64,000 bases of DNA from Hirundichthys speculiger (GCA_018398805.1 JAGFBZ010000855.1:2790001-2854000); one strand, 5' to 3'; positions 34,270 through 47,718 are shown, counted from the stretch's first letter. Translations and numbers: made by a program. Notes: generated by a model not told the origin, from the letters alone.

Positions 34270-34925
34270 AAATGCAACAGCAGAGAGCTCAAACTTTAAC
34301 CAAGTTTATTTTAGCTGAGCGCAGCAGCGGGACATAGTCATGCAGCCTGCAGGCTGGATGGTTATGCCCGTCATAACACACATTTACATCTCTTATATAG
34401 TAGCCTGACTGACCAAAAGGCAATTTACCTCTGTTACAACAAAGAAATCTTACAGATAAAAAGGCAGGAAATGGTTCAATAAATATTTCGGTAGTGTGAG
34501 GACAGTTTCCAAGACCAAAAAGAAGGAGTTCATTTGATATGCGTTTTGGTAGGTGTGAAGAAAGGTTCCCCCCTCACATATGGTTAGCTTCCTCTCTGGG
34601 AAAATTGTCACAATACAATGATAAAGGTGTTAACTTCTTTCGTCTGGAGAAGTTCTTTGAAAAGGGAGTTCTAACACCTAGACAGAAGCATTGTGTATTC
34701 AGATTCTTCCAGGACACTCTTTTCATCTGTAAGTTCTTTGTTATACTTAGCATTCTGTATTCAAATTTTCCAAGACAGAATGCATAGGAACCTTTGTTTT
34801 ATTTAAAGTGGTTGTTTGATTCTCAACAATGACTTTTGCATTTAAAGAAGAAAAGAAAAAAAGATGGAAGAAAAAATGCTTCACTTCAAAATCAGTCACA
34901 AGCTCTGTTAGGGGGTGCTGTCACA
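34270..34925 (-). mobile_element. LTR-like segment (minus strand)
   Basis: On the minus strand a CTATATAAGAGA TATA box (near 34392-34403) is followed about 100 nt later by AATAAA (near 34300) and a short U5-like stretch ending CTGCTGTTGCA. This is the order expected in an LTR. The preceding 500 bp would be U3. I could not find a matching target duplication or the exact outer ends, so this may be a diverged solo LTR or a chance promoter-like arrangement. Confidence 0.35.
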
Positions 34926-35214
34926 TGTTGATAGGCTCCCCATAACACAGATAAAGTCAGACCACTAAACTAATAAAATGTTTGGGAAAGCTATATTTTT
35001 CCAGAATTGAAGGTACTAGTGTACAAAGTTTTTGGAAATATCAGTCTCAATACCACTTAAAGAATCATTGCATTACTTTTAGGAACGATTGTCTAGCTCT
35101 CATGATCTCCCATCCCTACTATCTACAAAACAACTTTGAATTACTACACCTATAATGTCTTGTATCAGCATTTTATCATTTTCAAGCCCTAGTCAACAGC
35201 CTTGACACTAGCGT
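34926..35214. other. Intron sequence, no recognised feature
   Basis: AT-rich sequence between the LTR-like segment and the old repeat copy. Nothing recognised. Confidence 0.5.
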
Positions 35215-35375
35215 ATACAGTTACTGTGGACATTATGGCAGAGTTGGCTCAGGGACTTAGCCAAAAAACAAAAGGGCAACAGAGCAGGAGAAAAAAAAAC
35301 GAGTAAAACTCTGACAGTGTCGTAGAAACAGCTCAGCCTCCATGACTACAGGGGGAGCCTCTGAGTTTTAAAAAG
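35215..35375 (+). repeat. Old interspersed repeat, copy 2
   Basis: The segment shares the landmarks CTGTGGACATTATGGCAGAG and ACTACAGGGGGAGCCTCTGA with 26286-26465, same strand, 8.9 kb apart. The class is unknown. Confidence 0.45.
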
Positions 35376-35475
35376 CAAAAGTTCCTGTGTGCCATTTTAA
35401 TGTTGGGAACAGAAGCATACCATTATTTAGGCCATGGAAAATAACTGACAAATTATACATAGAAAATTTAAAAAC

Positions 35476-35527
35476 TCATATTGTTATTATAATTATTATA
35501 ATTATAATTATTATTATTATTATTATT
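35476..35527 (+). repeat. (ATT)n/(ATAATT)n microsatellite
   Basis: TTGTTATTATAATT units pass into seven TTA repeats. Near 35582-35612 it is followed by a poly-T and (GTTT)n tract. Confidence 0.85.
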
Positions 35528-36039
35528 GATATCTTTATAGACAGTAATGTGATCTAAAGTACAATGTGAGTGAATTTTTCAGTTTTTTTTTTTTTTTGTT
35601 TGTTTGTTTGTTTTCCCTTCTACATAATCAGTTATATTTCTATCTGGTGCTGATACTCTTAAATACTTAAATACTCTTAAAATACTGAAATAAATCTAAG
35701 CAGTGAATTTCTAGGTAGAACGATCTATCTAAGATTATCAAAATTTACAGGTTTGGTAAATATAAATCTATTATTCAGTGGCAGTAAGACACTGTATAAT
35801 CTCTACTTTTCTACAACTTTCCTCAGAGTGTTACACACAAGACCTTTTCTCCCCCACTACACTCTAAAAAACTTACTCTAAGTTGGGATTATTTATTGAA
35901 TTTGTTTTATTCTGCAAGATGAGTGCCTTGGATTCACTTTTTCAAAATTATGGTTTTTCAGAGTCGTTAGGATTTTGGCCACATAGCTTGTAGCCGGTGG
36001 GGGGGGGGGAATTCTTCTCTTCTAATTGTTATCTCGCAG

Positions 36040-36215
36040 ATCTCACCAGACTACAGCTAGATTGCACAGTAAGGAAGCAGGAGCACTCATAGGAAAACCC
36101 ACACAGGCACATGAAGAGCATATAAACTTCACAAAGAGGCTGCAGTCTACCAGAGAATTTAACCCTCAACCCTTTGATCTGAGACAACAGTGCTAACTAC
36201 TCCATCACATTTGCT
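36040..36215 (-). repeat. Old LINE-derived repeat
   Basis: GGAAAACCCACACAGGCACA, AGCATATAAACTTCACAAAG and TCAACCCTTTGATCTGAGAC followed by CAACAGTGCTAACTACTCC are diverged versions of the landmarks in 47172-47540 (AGCCACACAAGCC, AAACTCCACACAG, CAACAGTGATAACTACC), same orientation. No duplication is preserved. Confidence 0.6.
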
Positions 36216-39200
36216 GTCCGTGTCTTTGAACAGACATCCTCAAATACTGTCATCATTTTCACAACTATAGTACAAGAGGTTCCCTGCTAGAATAATCTCA
36301 ACATATGTTTCCATTCAGCAAAATCTTGGTAGAAGTAATACCCTATATAAGTAAGGGCTTTAGCACACACAAGCCACCACAGATAAATGAATACTACAGG
36401 TATAGTCTATAAACGTATCAACACAAAAGCCCCAGAGTGACCAAGTCCAAGATTTATAAAAGGACAGGAGAGCTGACAATGTATTTCTAGTATTAAAATG
36501 ATTGTTATGAACTTTATCTTGAGTCTTATTTGAGAAACAAATGGCCCTGTCATCAAGAACACACCATCTATAATTCTTTGTCCTTTTTTTCCATAAACAG
36601 TTATTCTGCCTATGCCGGCCTTGGTGCCAGAAGATAAATAAGGGGAATTAATTTGTGTCAGGATGACAGGAAAGCGCTGCTCTGTTTGGCAGGAAAAACA
36701 GAGGAGAGAGTGTTATTAATGACTCAACGTGAGGACTGCAAGGACCACAGTCGCTCAAAACGAGGTCAGGAGAGAGGGAGGCGAGCCAGGGGGACAGGGA
36801 GGATGGAACTGGGGTGCTAAAACAAGAATAAAGGGAATTTTCTCAAATAGGCAGATGAACAGAGGAAACTAGTCCTAAGATGTTAGAACACCCACTAGTC
36901 CTCAGCACTCCCTGGTTGCCGTAGTTTTTGATGTCAGCAGCCTTGGCCTAACCTTTGCAGTGTGACCACGCCATGGAAATAATTAGGGTTTAAGGGTTTT
37001 TTCGGTTCTTTTGATAATTGAAAGATTTTGGAATATAAGCAAAGCTCAACATCAGCCTCTATTTATGTTTGTTTTGTTACTGACATCCTCACTTGAGATT
37101 GGCCATCAAGTTTTTAAAGTGTAAAATTTACCTTCTTTTTATTTTTGCCTTATGGGCACAATTACATGAACCCATTACATGAACCTGGGACACAACGTCC
37201 CAGTCTTTGTTGTCCTTTCTACAATGTAACATCCACCCCCAGATTGAATGTACAAAACTCAAGGAAATAAAACCCACAAAAACAGCAAAAGACAAAAACA
37301 GTATGTGAAATACAAAGGACGTGCCAACAAAAGCGCCATTGAAGGTGACTTTTAAAACTTGCAATTAGCAGGTTCTGAAAGATTGAGACGGAAATACGAA
37401 TCAGATCTGATCTAAATACACCGACAAATTGCTCATAAGAATTCCACTGACTCAAACTAATATATCACACTCACACCAATCTCACCCTTTTTTTTCTTTT
37501 TCATTCAACATCCTCAGCTACAATGTATTGTTATATCATGTCTCTTTTTTGTTTTGCAGAAACCCTGATTATAACAGCAATTTATATTTTGTCTATTAGT
37601 ACTGGATCATGGTAATATTCTACGAACCCGTCAGCTGAAAGAAAACTCTTACGTCTTCGGATGCTGTTTATCATTCTGTAGTGCAACTTAATTTCAATGA
37701 TACTCAGAAATATTCACATTGTAAGCTGTATGATAGGATCTGATGTGATGTGAAACAGCCATTGGGTTTTGTGTATTTGTAAACCCCTGATAGTTTAATT
37801 TTTTTCCTTCTTACTTTGCTGCAGTCCTTTGACAGACGCTCTTGAATGATTGGATTATATTACTGATACCAGTTGTTTTATCAAACAAATCCAGTTACTG
37901 CGCACATGCACTCTGGAAAAACATGCACAAAAGCCGAGATATATAACAATTTCATCTATGAAACAGTGACTCATGCTATGACAGCTTTAATTCTGAGATG
38001 CAGTTCAGACCTGGTATTATGCATCATGGGTGATCTGATTATATGTGGACACCTGGAATAAAAATACATCTCCACATGCGTCTCAAATGAAGACTTATGA
38101 CTGGATTTTAGTTATGCAAACAAACATAAGCTAAGCTGAGCAACATATAGAGGATCAGCAGGTCTGATTTTTCTGTAAAATCTTAATTATATCCAGTGAC
38201 TGTAACTATATTATTATCAAAGTGGGCCCTGCATGTCACAACATGTAGCAATTTTAAGCTTGCACTTCTGTCTGCCTTCCTCCCGTCTCTTTGTCTTACT
38301 AACTGCCACTCAGAATTTCACACACCAGTCGAAGTGTATTAACCAGCGGTGGCCCAGTGAATGCATGGTGATTTCACAGTACTCTTTTGAAGACATCCAA
38401 AGTTGCAACTTCTAAACTACCCGCAACAACACAGTGCTCTGCACATTAGATGCTTTAAAGGAACAATCACAGAGGAAACAGGCAAAACAGGCCAGCAGCC
38501 ATGTGTGACAACATGAGGTGTGGGAAAACCTCACAAGATAAACGCACGCTTAGTGGCAGCATATCACACAGATGAGAACACAGTCAATGAAAGTACAGTT
38601 GTCTGCTCCAAGGCCAAAACAAAACATCAGCTTACATTATAGATGTACTCTCTGAACTTTCTGCTGCATGTTAAATCCTTCAGATTCAGCAGGCAGACCC
38701 CTGGTTTTCCCTCCTTTTTTTTTGTCTCTTTATATCTCTCCTTTGAAACCCATTCTTGTTTTTGTACACCACTATTTCCAGGTTTTGTTTTAGTTTCTGC
38801 TATAGAAATGCTGTTTATCAGTTTACACATATCTGTAATTACCCCGATTCAGTGTTCCCAGCAGTCTCTTTTTTTCTTCACATTATTCATTAATCCTTAT
38901 TAAAACTTCTATAATTGCATCATATATTTCAGTTTATTAACTATGTGCACATATACACAAGTTTTATATTGCAATAGATTTATATTTGTATTCAATAAAC
39001 AATGTTACACTAAGACTAAACATTTTTTTTATGGTGTTGCAATACGCCTCTGCTTTGTTGCATTACAACACCAATATTGTACAACATGGATCTCAACATG
39101 CAATCAAAAGGCATCTACAGACAAATAAGACAGGTCCAGACGGCTGATGTTGCTAACACAGCTGACTTCACTGAGTTGCCAAACTGTCCTTCCAAAGGGA

Positions 39201-41060
39201 ATAGTGGTTTTTTTAAACCTGAAGTTTGAAACTGACCAAATTGCTGCATTTTCTTTTAAAAGTAGTCACTAAAAATGTATTTAAAAAAAACAAAGCTCAA
39301 CAGTTTTTAGCAGCTGGGTCAGGGTCAACTGCTATAATGAGGTATGAGTCACTGTGTAGAGTACGAGACACTGAAACATCATTCTTGCTGGAAAACATTT
39401 GTAAAAGTTAGTGATTTCTTCTGGTAACAGTTGATGCACATGTAAGCCAATATAACCTGCTTTTAAACAAACCTCACTTACCCTCCAGCAACTGAGATGT
39501 CACCACTGAGCCAAGGCCATAGACTGGAATATGTAAGGCTGCAAACTCTATGATCCAAAAATGTAATTTTTCCGGATGAACAATTGAACTGGATGTTCAC
39601 AGTTAAAAGGTGCAGGAATAAAATGCACAAAAAACTATGCAGTGGATAAAGTTTGTTTTTATGGATTTATAGCGCTCAAAGGATTCTTGAAGTACTGATG
39701 CAGTCTTCTAATCCATTTGTTGGTGGTCCAAGAAATACAGTCTTATGAAAAAGAATTTAGTGCTTCCCAATTCTAAGCTTATATGTAAGAGGACATACTG
39801 TAGTTAAAAAAATGATAATAATAATGCTTTGTTGTGGACTGTTATTGATGCTGTTTTATTTAGTAATATTTGGATGTATGGATGTCAGTTAAGTGACTGT
39901 CTTAAAAAAAAAATCCTTTAAACTTTTACTGCTTAAGCTTTTGGAGTCTAATGCTGGAATAATTTCTGCCACATATTAGTAATTGCAAGTGTTAAAAAGC
40001 ACTTTGGTAATTGTGCATGACAGTGTGAATTTTTTTTTTTACGTTAAAGGTCAAGTATGCGCACCAGACTGTTCTGTGTGTGTGTGTTTGTGTGTGTCAG
40101 TAGTAGCTTAACTATAGCACTCCACGCCATCTTCAGCTGTTACGCTTACGTGGAGAACACAGAGTGGCCCACAAAAGCTGGGCTGACATCATACACATCT
40201 GGTGCACATGCACATAATAAAGGCTTGGTGTGCTGTTTCTCAGCCTTTTTAAAAGCATGCAAATGTGTCTGGCTGAATGAAAGAGAGGCTGAATTACACT
40301 AATATGGAATAGATTTGTCAGCATTCATAATCTTGTGTAGTTGTTTACAGATGACTGCGCTGGTTCTGGATATCAAAAGTGTGGAGGGGACAAGCTCTGT
40401 GTGTCTGTGTGTGCAAAATGATCTGACAAGACACACAGTTTACATAGGCAAGATTGCAGGGGTCTTGACAAACATGTGATTATTTCGCAGTAATTAGCTT
40501 GCTGGCATCCCTGTGGTAAAAACAAGGGTGGTAATTATGAGGATGAGGTCTTGGGACTTCTGTCTGCTTCTCTTCGAAAGACACAACCCACCGGGGGATA
40601 TTGCGATGAGAACAGGAGTGCAAGGGGAAGAAGGGTGGCATTTGTTGACTGCGTACACGCTGTCACAGAAGACAAAACAGTCTTTTAATTGCCATCCAAG
40701 AAAGGGAAAACAAATGACACCGATGCAGCACTGTGGAACTGAGAGCAAGGCAGAGAGTGCTTTAGAAAAAGTATCTTTGATGCTTCTGCTATTAAAGATG
40801 AAGATGAATAAACTGTAATTAACTGATTACATGAGATGAATTGAAATTCAAGACAGTTAGAACTATTCAGTTTTGATAACAGCATATGCAGGATTTCCAC
40901 ATATTTACTGTGCATCGTATACAATAGACTTAGAGCTCACTGCAGGATGCGTGGAGCATGGATGTTCTGTCAAAGTCAGAGAGGGTCAGTGGGGCCAGAT
41001 GAAGATCCATCAGGGCCTTGACTGCTGCTGGTAGGACCAATAGTCCACTTCTGGAACTAC
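36216..41060. other. Intron sequence, no recognised element
   Basis: There is a short direct repeat of ATTACATGAACC at about 37161-37185 and small TG runs near 40074-40100. The GC-richer segment 36640-36830 has no recognisable identity. No exon-like open frame is credible. Confidence 0.5.
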
Positions 41061-41096
41061 TATATAAGGCCCCAGTTGCAGTAGTTGCTAAGCAAC
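41061..41096 (+). promoter_or_regulatory. TATA-like box plus palindromic X-box (RFX-type) motif
   Basis: TATATAAGG at 41061-41069 is followed by GTTGCTAAGCAAC at 41084-41096, an exact inverted repeat of GTTGCT around one base. GTTGCY(N1-3)RGCAAC is the established RFX-factor X-box. The pair could mark an intragenic regulatory element, or be coincidence. No transcript evidence is available. Confidence 0.3.
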
Positions 41097-43404
41097 TGCT
41101 TGCTGTAATTAGTCCTGAGATGTAGCGCCTCGAGCCAAATACCCAGTCCTCACTGCTAGGTCAGACCGCAGAAGGAGCAGAACCACACCTACATAGGCTG
41201 CTAAAGCGAATTCATATTAGAGCACTAAGCACATTGTCAGCATGTGAACACAGGAAATAGTATCCTGTAATGACTGTAAAAGTAATTTTCTAGGACTTGC
41301 TAACAGAAAATTTCTGCCACTCTGATTTAATGTTTCCCATAGCTTTTTGTTTTCACACATTCAAATGTATTATGTTAAACTGAAACTGCTAAACTGTATC
41401 AGCAGGGAAGCTGAACACTTTAAGCGGTTTGCACTTTCTAAGTGTAATAGTACTTTTATTACTATATATATCGTGGAGAACTGTTGACAGCTACTACTGT
41501 ATAGTGGCTATGTGGACAGACGTCATGGAGTTACAATTCTTATGAAGTTACAGTGAAAAATAATTATAATGATGAAATATTGCTTTAACGATGAAATGTG
41601 ACAAATGAGGTACTGAGGCAGCTAAAGGCCACTTTTGGCAGATTGGAAGAGAATGACCCACGAAGCAGTGACTGAGAAAGCAAATGGGAACTAAAATAAA
41701 GACAAATTGCCTTTTGCACATTGTGGTGAAATTGCATTTACTAATGGGGGAAGAGAGTAACAGTTCATTCTCCAGAGAGCATAAATAAATGATGCATGTG
41801 CACGGGACTGATGGAACATCTTGGTGCAGGACATAGGAACTGGTAGGAGTAATGAAAGGAACAGTAATGGTAGAGATCAGATGAGGGAATCATGTCTGCC
41901 ACGCAGTTTGTGGATCTCCCGTAAACACTGATATTTTCTTCGCAGTGACAGTTTTGATTGTGGAACATATCTGTATATTAAGCTTTTACTGAAATTCAAT
42001 TGCAGTGGTGCTTAGATGGTGATATTGCTTTGAAAGTTTTGCTTGGAAAAGTTTGTTTAAGTGTCTGAAGGGTAAACGTGTCTGCTGATTTCAGGAAACC
42101 CATGTTGTAATTGTATCCACCTAGAAACCACAAACACATCTCCTAAGTTTCTTTTTAAAAATACTCCGGCAACATGCAGAAGTATGTGTGTGTGTGTGTG
42201 TGTGTTATCAGACAGCAAATAAAGCACACATTTGGAAGCTTTTGAGCGAATGGATTAAGTTACCAGAGTTTTGTCTGGGGAGACTTGTCTGTGATTGATT
42301 GTGCATTGTTTTTCCATGATTGTTTTATTTAGCATAAAATCAAAACCCTGCCTTTTCATAACAGCATCATGTAACAATGTTGGAAATATCTTTGCTTCTT
42401 TTGGTGCATAAATCTAACAATTATATACGACTTGGCTTTTAGAAGTGTAGTAAAGGTTTTTCAATGTTGCTTTAAAAAAAAAAACAAACAATAATTTGCA
42501 TTCAGCTCATCGACAGAGTATTTTGCTGAATGTGGCAATTACAACATCAAGACGAGCTTAACTGGCAGAGCTTTAACTTGCAGAATCAGAGCTGACAACT
42601 GGACAAATTTCATTCATTTAATAAAAGGAGACAGTGGCATATTTCATGCCGAAACCTTTTAATAATCTTTTAATCCGTTTTTCTACACAGTACCAAGACT
42701 GTCATACTTTTCAACAGCTTCTATTTCACTATCTTCTATACATTTTAAATAAATTAATAAAGTTGAATAAATGTTGGATCTTAAAGGATTCCAACATCCA
42801 GCTACTGCGCTACAGCGAAAGCAGCATAACTTGAAGTTGGATGGCGATACAAAAAAAAATTTAAAAAATGTAGAGGCTGGATAATCCTCCGCTGAGCTGG
42901 TACTGTGATGTAACAGTACCCTGCAGATCCAAACAGCTCCCTTAGTGACATGTTTTTTCAGTGACAGGGTTCTTATGTAAGAATGTTCCACCTTTATCTA
43001 TTTCAGTCACCAAATGTATCTGCAATGCAATGCATCTTTTCAGCATTTAATCAGTTAAACTGTTTTTTTTTCACCTTAGCTTTTCATCTTAATTAAAATC
43101 AAGAAATTGATGAAAAATGATGCTAAATTAATCAGCATGTTTCTGGACATGGACTGATGTATTTATGAAGAATCATACAATATGTAACAACACAAACTGT
43201 AGCCTGTTAGTAAAGAGTAATGCATTCCTTAGGTAAATAGAAATAGGTTACACTAGTAAATTTCATTTTATAGAATAAATTTTACTTTGATTTGGTGAAA
43301 GACATAGGAAATAGTAAGTTTAATGATGCCGTGTCAGAGCTATAAGTTAGAACTTTAAGAGCAGCTGTCACCTTTGATGTTAACAGCAGGCCTATATCAA
43401 CTCA
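41097..43404. other. Intron sequence, (GT)n at 42185-42205
   Basis: A short (GT)n of about ten units lies at 42185-42205. Otherwise AT-rich intron sequence in which nothing is recognised. Confidence 0.55.
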
Positions 43405-43471
43405 CTTCTCTCTCTCTCTCTCCTTCTCCCTCTCTTTCTCTCTCTCCCTCTCTCTCTCTCCCTCTCTCTCT
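43405..43471 (+). repeat. Imperfect (TC)n microsatellite ending in CTGCAG
   Basis: A 67-bp polypyrimidine stretch of TC, CCTC and TTC units is followed by TGCAG. This looks like a very strong splice acceptor. The downstream 60 bp have no conserved coding frame, so no exon is called. Confidence 0.85.
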
Positions 43472-43992
43472 GCAGCAACAATCTATCACTAAAAACTGCA
43501 GTTCTTTTGTCCATTTAAACAACCTGTGGTTCTTATGAGTGAATTGGAAGAAGATTGGTTTATTTTACGGAGAAGCAGTTTTTGTATTACCCCTTAAGTG
43601 TCTGTTTTTTATATGAGAGCGCTCACTGTGCTTGAAGAGGGAAGCATCAGTTAAGAAAGAAAGATCTTAAGGATCGTGGTAGTAGCCATCATTTCTGATT
43701 CGAGTTCATGTTTTATTGAGCCAGCGAAAGAAAGTCTAACTATGATGAACCTGCTTCACAGAACACCCCTCTACCGTAACTCGGATAAGGTTTTACAACG
43801 ACTCATTACAGGTGAAAGCTTACAAAAAGTGGGTGGAAAAAGCTGTCAAGCTTCAGCGCTTCAGAAAGGACAATGAACAAAATGTCTCCAGGTCTTTAAT
43901 TGTTACATTTGTAAAAGCTAAATTATGTTTAACATCACCTCTGTCAATTCTTGGAATTAGACAGAGATTTGCTCCTTCACTGAAATAAAATA

Positions 43993-44690
43993 TCGTATTG
44001 GCCTGAATATAGGAAGACATTTTATTCTGGAAATCATATTCTCAAAAATGGGGGTTGTCTTATAATCGAGGTCTAGACTTTTCTATTGCCGTTACACATC
44101 TGCGCTGCTAGATGGAGCCACACCGAAGTAACTTGTAAGTGAATGGAGCATCTCAGTGAACGCATATGAAGCATATGATGTGAATTGGAGGAACCGCGTG
44201 ACCGTGTTGAACAAAGGGGTTAGAAAGTTTTGTTGCAGTCCAGAATTTGTTTTTTAAAGACTGAATAATTTATGTTGTTCTTAAAACTGAATATAACTTG
44301 ACTTTGATGGTTAAGCAGTTATCAACATCATTAATGCAGTTATTGAACTACATGGTTGTTGCTTATTCACTCATTCGTAGTCTTAGATTTTAAGAGAATA
44401 AGGTTTATTAAATAGTAATATACCTTGATCTTAAATAACATGGAAACCTGACATGTACCTTACCTTAAATATGGTACCATACCTACTAAAAAAGATGTAA
44501 TCATGAAAATGTTTAACAATACAGCAGAAATGTAATCTCTGTGGGATTTTTTCTATAGTAATTGTACAATAAAAAGTTGTTTCATAAATTACCTTATTTC
44601 TTTCATTATATTTTTACTTTCCCAAAATGATATTTGAAAAATATGAGGTCGTCCTAAAATCAGAGTCGTCCTTTATTCAGTCCAATACAG
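43993..44690. mobile_element. TA-flanked TIR element (Tc1/mariner-like, non-autonomous)
   Basis: The left end CGTATTGGCCTGAATATAGG and the reversed right end TGTATTGGACTGAATAAAGG are inverted repeats of about 25 bp. They enclose 0.7 kb and are flanked by TA on each side (43991-43992 and 44691-44692). The AAGACA...TTGTCTTATAATC and GGTCGTCC...CGTCC phrases next to the ends fit a widespread vertebrate element family. No transposase is present. A homologous piece (44050-44255) occurs in reverse at 60012-60178. Confidence 0.72.
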
Positions 44691-47162
44691 TACTATGACA
44701 TATGATTACGGCAGTTAACTTAACGTCTTACACAATGTGGGTATATTTTTAAAGGGTCTTTAAGAGCTTTTCACTTTCATGCTGTTAAAACCATTGAGGT
44801 GTTTTGATTTTTTTTCCTCTGCATCCCCAGATAGATGAGCCACTGACATGATCTTGTTTGGTTGTATTTCATGACCCGCAACTCACTTCGGTGACCCATA
44901 AAACCTTAGTAAAGTATCAGGAGGTTGACCCTTGCTCAATAAATTCCAAGACCAACTATCAGCATCCTCAGATAAAATCACAATAAAGAAAGTCATGTCT
45001 CATAAACCAGGCCCCATGGGATAGAAAAAAGCTCACCCTATGGATTTAAAGTATTACTTTAACACCTGTTGTTGACCTGTGCCATTAAAATATTCAGTGA
45101 ATCTCCTCTTGACATTTACAAGATTTCATACATGAACAACATGAAATACAACATGGAAGCTTAATTCAAACAACTAAAAAAAAATGATAGCTGGATTTAA
45201 ACAAACAATTATGTGGATATGTTTTTGATAATACGAAATAAACCAACATTGTCTGTAGCGATCAATTAATCTGAAAAGATCTTTTGACTGGAGTGCTGTC
45301 TTTGTACCTCTAGCTAAATGTGTCTTGTTGCCTGGCAGCTTTCAGCATGTCATTGATTTCACAAGAAACATTCTTTTTGTACCTGTTTCAAGATACATTA
45401 AACAGATTCCCCACAATGTCCATGAGTATCAGACTCTGTGTGACATGAACACTGTGACCCACATCTCTTCGGAAGTGTTGCTGTATCCCACTGGGGAGTT
45501 TTGACATTTTCCGATGTGTTCTTTTTACTACTCTTTTTTTTTTCTTCTTTGCTTTAAGCCATGCTCTTGACAGTTCTGCCTTCTCATTATTTTAGAGTTT
45601 TGCAGGACTCTGCTTGCGTCTCTTTTCTCTCTCTCTCTCTCTCTCTCTCTCCTCTCTTCTGCACAAAGTCCCACTTTCCAACAGTCCCCGTCTGATGACA
45701 TCCTTGTGAATTGCCTGTCCACTTGCAAACTGTGACAGTGAAAACTCCATATGGAATAGATTTATGAGGGCCAAATCTTAATAAAGAGTGACCCTGGGAG
45801 CCACTTTTACCATTAAGCACCATGTCTCCATAATTTACAGCTTGGACTTTCTGGGCATACTTTCAATACTCTGAAAGTCAGTCCTTCACATTTTTATTTC
45901 TGTACAGGGCATATTTGGTTTGATTGATTGTCCATTAAAAATGCAAGGATCAGAAATGACTTTAATTCATTATTGTGACAAAGCTCATGATCTGCAGCCT
46001 GGACTAGTGGTTGATTTGAAAGTGTAACCATTATGCTAATTTTAAAGTACTGAAAATTATAAATATGGTGAACAAAAGAAAAACAAACAACATAAAACAT
46101 CTGTTTAACTTTGCATAATGTTTCTATAATATCCAATTAATAAAGGTTTTAATCCAAAGTACAGCAGAAATGAAATTCATACTAATGATCTTGTTTTTTT
46201 TCTTATTTCGTTTCCGCTGAGATTTCTTCTCTAAGCTTTGATTTTCCCCACTAACAAGATGCATTAAGAGAAAAACAATGTTCACCCATGTCAGCTGGAT
46301 GAGGTAGTATGTACCGTAATCCTGAGAGCATGTTTATTTCCTGTTGTCCCTGTTGTCTCCATTTCTCTTGTGGCTTGTGCAGTGTGGTTCCATCCTAACT
46401 TGATGCCCTGAGGAGCTTCATCTAATGAGCTACATACAGTATCTTCTGTGAAGTCTGTGCTTTTAGCTTAACTTGGGATTTATCTTTGCATACAGCAGAG
46501 GCTGAGGGCCACACTGTTTATAGAAACCAATGTTACCACCACATACAACTTTGGGTGGACATCATCAAGCATTCTCATGGCAGTATGCATTCTTTATCGA
46601 GAAACTGGATAATGTGTTTGAAATATATAAACAATGTTTCATTACGCTGTTGTCAAGATTAGTGGCATCAGACTAAGAAGCACAAGGTATCCTTTGTTCA
46701 GCCTGCAAGATTAATGTTGAGAATTGGCGTATTATTTTGTCAAACCATGGTCTTTTCCTAATCTTTGTCAAGTGCTTCTGCCTCCTAAACCTAACCGTTG
46801 AGTAAGAATAACATCAAGAGATGTCAACCATAATCAACTAAGTTCAACTTGGTAACAAAGCAGCTGTCTCCAAAACAAAAATCCCCGCTGCTTCTCCACT
46901 TCTCTTGCCAACTAGTGTGAACGTCTAGACAAATATTGATGCAGTCAGTGCGTCACGGCACAAATATAACACTGTGTGTCCTTGGGAAAAAATTGAATGA
47001 ACACCAGTTATTCTCTCATACAAACAGTCAATGGGATTTGGGTAAATTTTGAAAGAGTGGGGTAAAAAACAATCTATGCTGGTATGGCGTTCTACAGTAT
47101 CTATGTATTTATAATATAACTCTGTCCAAATAGGGTTAATGTATAAATACACTGTATAAATA
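44691..47162. other. Intron sequence with a (TC)n tract at 45626-45660
   Basis: Apart from the CT-rich tract at 45626-45660, which creates spurious Arg/Glu-rich frames on the minus strand, nothing is recognised. Confidence 0.55.
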
Positions 47163-47171
47163 CAATCCTAA

Positions 47172-47540
47172 TTATCCATCCATTATCTATGACCGCTTAA
47201 TTCTAGGCAGGGTCACGGAGATCTGCTGGAGTCTATCCCAGCTCTCTTTGGGTGAAAGGCAGGGGTACACCCTGGACAGGTCACCAGTCCATCCCAGGAC
47301 CACATGTAGACAGACAACCACGCATACTCACAATCATCACCTACGGGCAATTAAGAACCACCAATTAATCTAACATGCATGTCTTTGGACTGTGGGAGGA
47401 AGCCGGAGTATCCGGAGGAAAGCCACACAAGCCAGGGGAGAACATGCAAACTCCACACAGAAAGGCCCCTGCTGAGGTTCAAACCAGGAACCTTCTTGCT
47501 GTGAGGCAACAGTGATAACTACCAAGCCACTGTGCTGCCC
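47172..47540 (-). mobile_element. LINE/SINE-type insertion with 9-bp target duplication
   Basis: The body contains CAGGGTCACGGAGATCTGCT, ACCCTGGACAGGTCACCAG, ATGCATGTCTTTGGACTGTG, AACATGCAAACTCCACACAG and a left tail ATTATCCATCC (reversed GATGGAT tail). CAATCCTAA flanks both sides (47163-47171 and 47541-47549). This is the 3' region of a common fish non-LTR retrotransposon (L2/Maui- or RTE-like) or a SINE built on it. It is the best preserved of several copies in the window. Confidence 0.88.
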
Positions 47541-47672
47541 CAATCCTAACTAAATATAGCAAAATAAAAAAACTTGTTAAACTGTGGCAGCTTGGGAAAT
47601 TAAATCAACAATGTTCAAGTTTATTGTGAATCTGAGGCAGGAGATTTGATTATGAGATCTTGTCAGGCTGAG

Positions 47673-47674
<2 letters not shown>

Positions 47675-47718
<44 letters not shown>
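47675..47718 (+). repeat. (GT)n microsatellite
   Basis: About 22 GT units. It gives rise to a meaningless alternating Cys/Val frame. Confidence 0.95.

Noticed and set aside
35860..35960. Segment starting CACTCTAAAAAACTTACTCT, similar to a fish MITE end
   Set aside because: Only one loosely similar end was found, with no inverted partner or duplication.
43405..43520. Strong polypyrimidine tract followed by CTGCAG, resembling a splice acceptor
   Set aside because: The tract is a TC microsatellite. The following frame has early stops in all phases and no donor at a sensible distance.
45587..45823. Arg/Glu-rich minus-strand frames
   Set aside because: They arise from the (TC)n tract at 45626-45660 in three frames at once.
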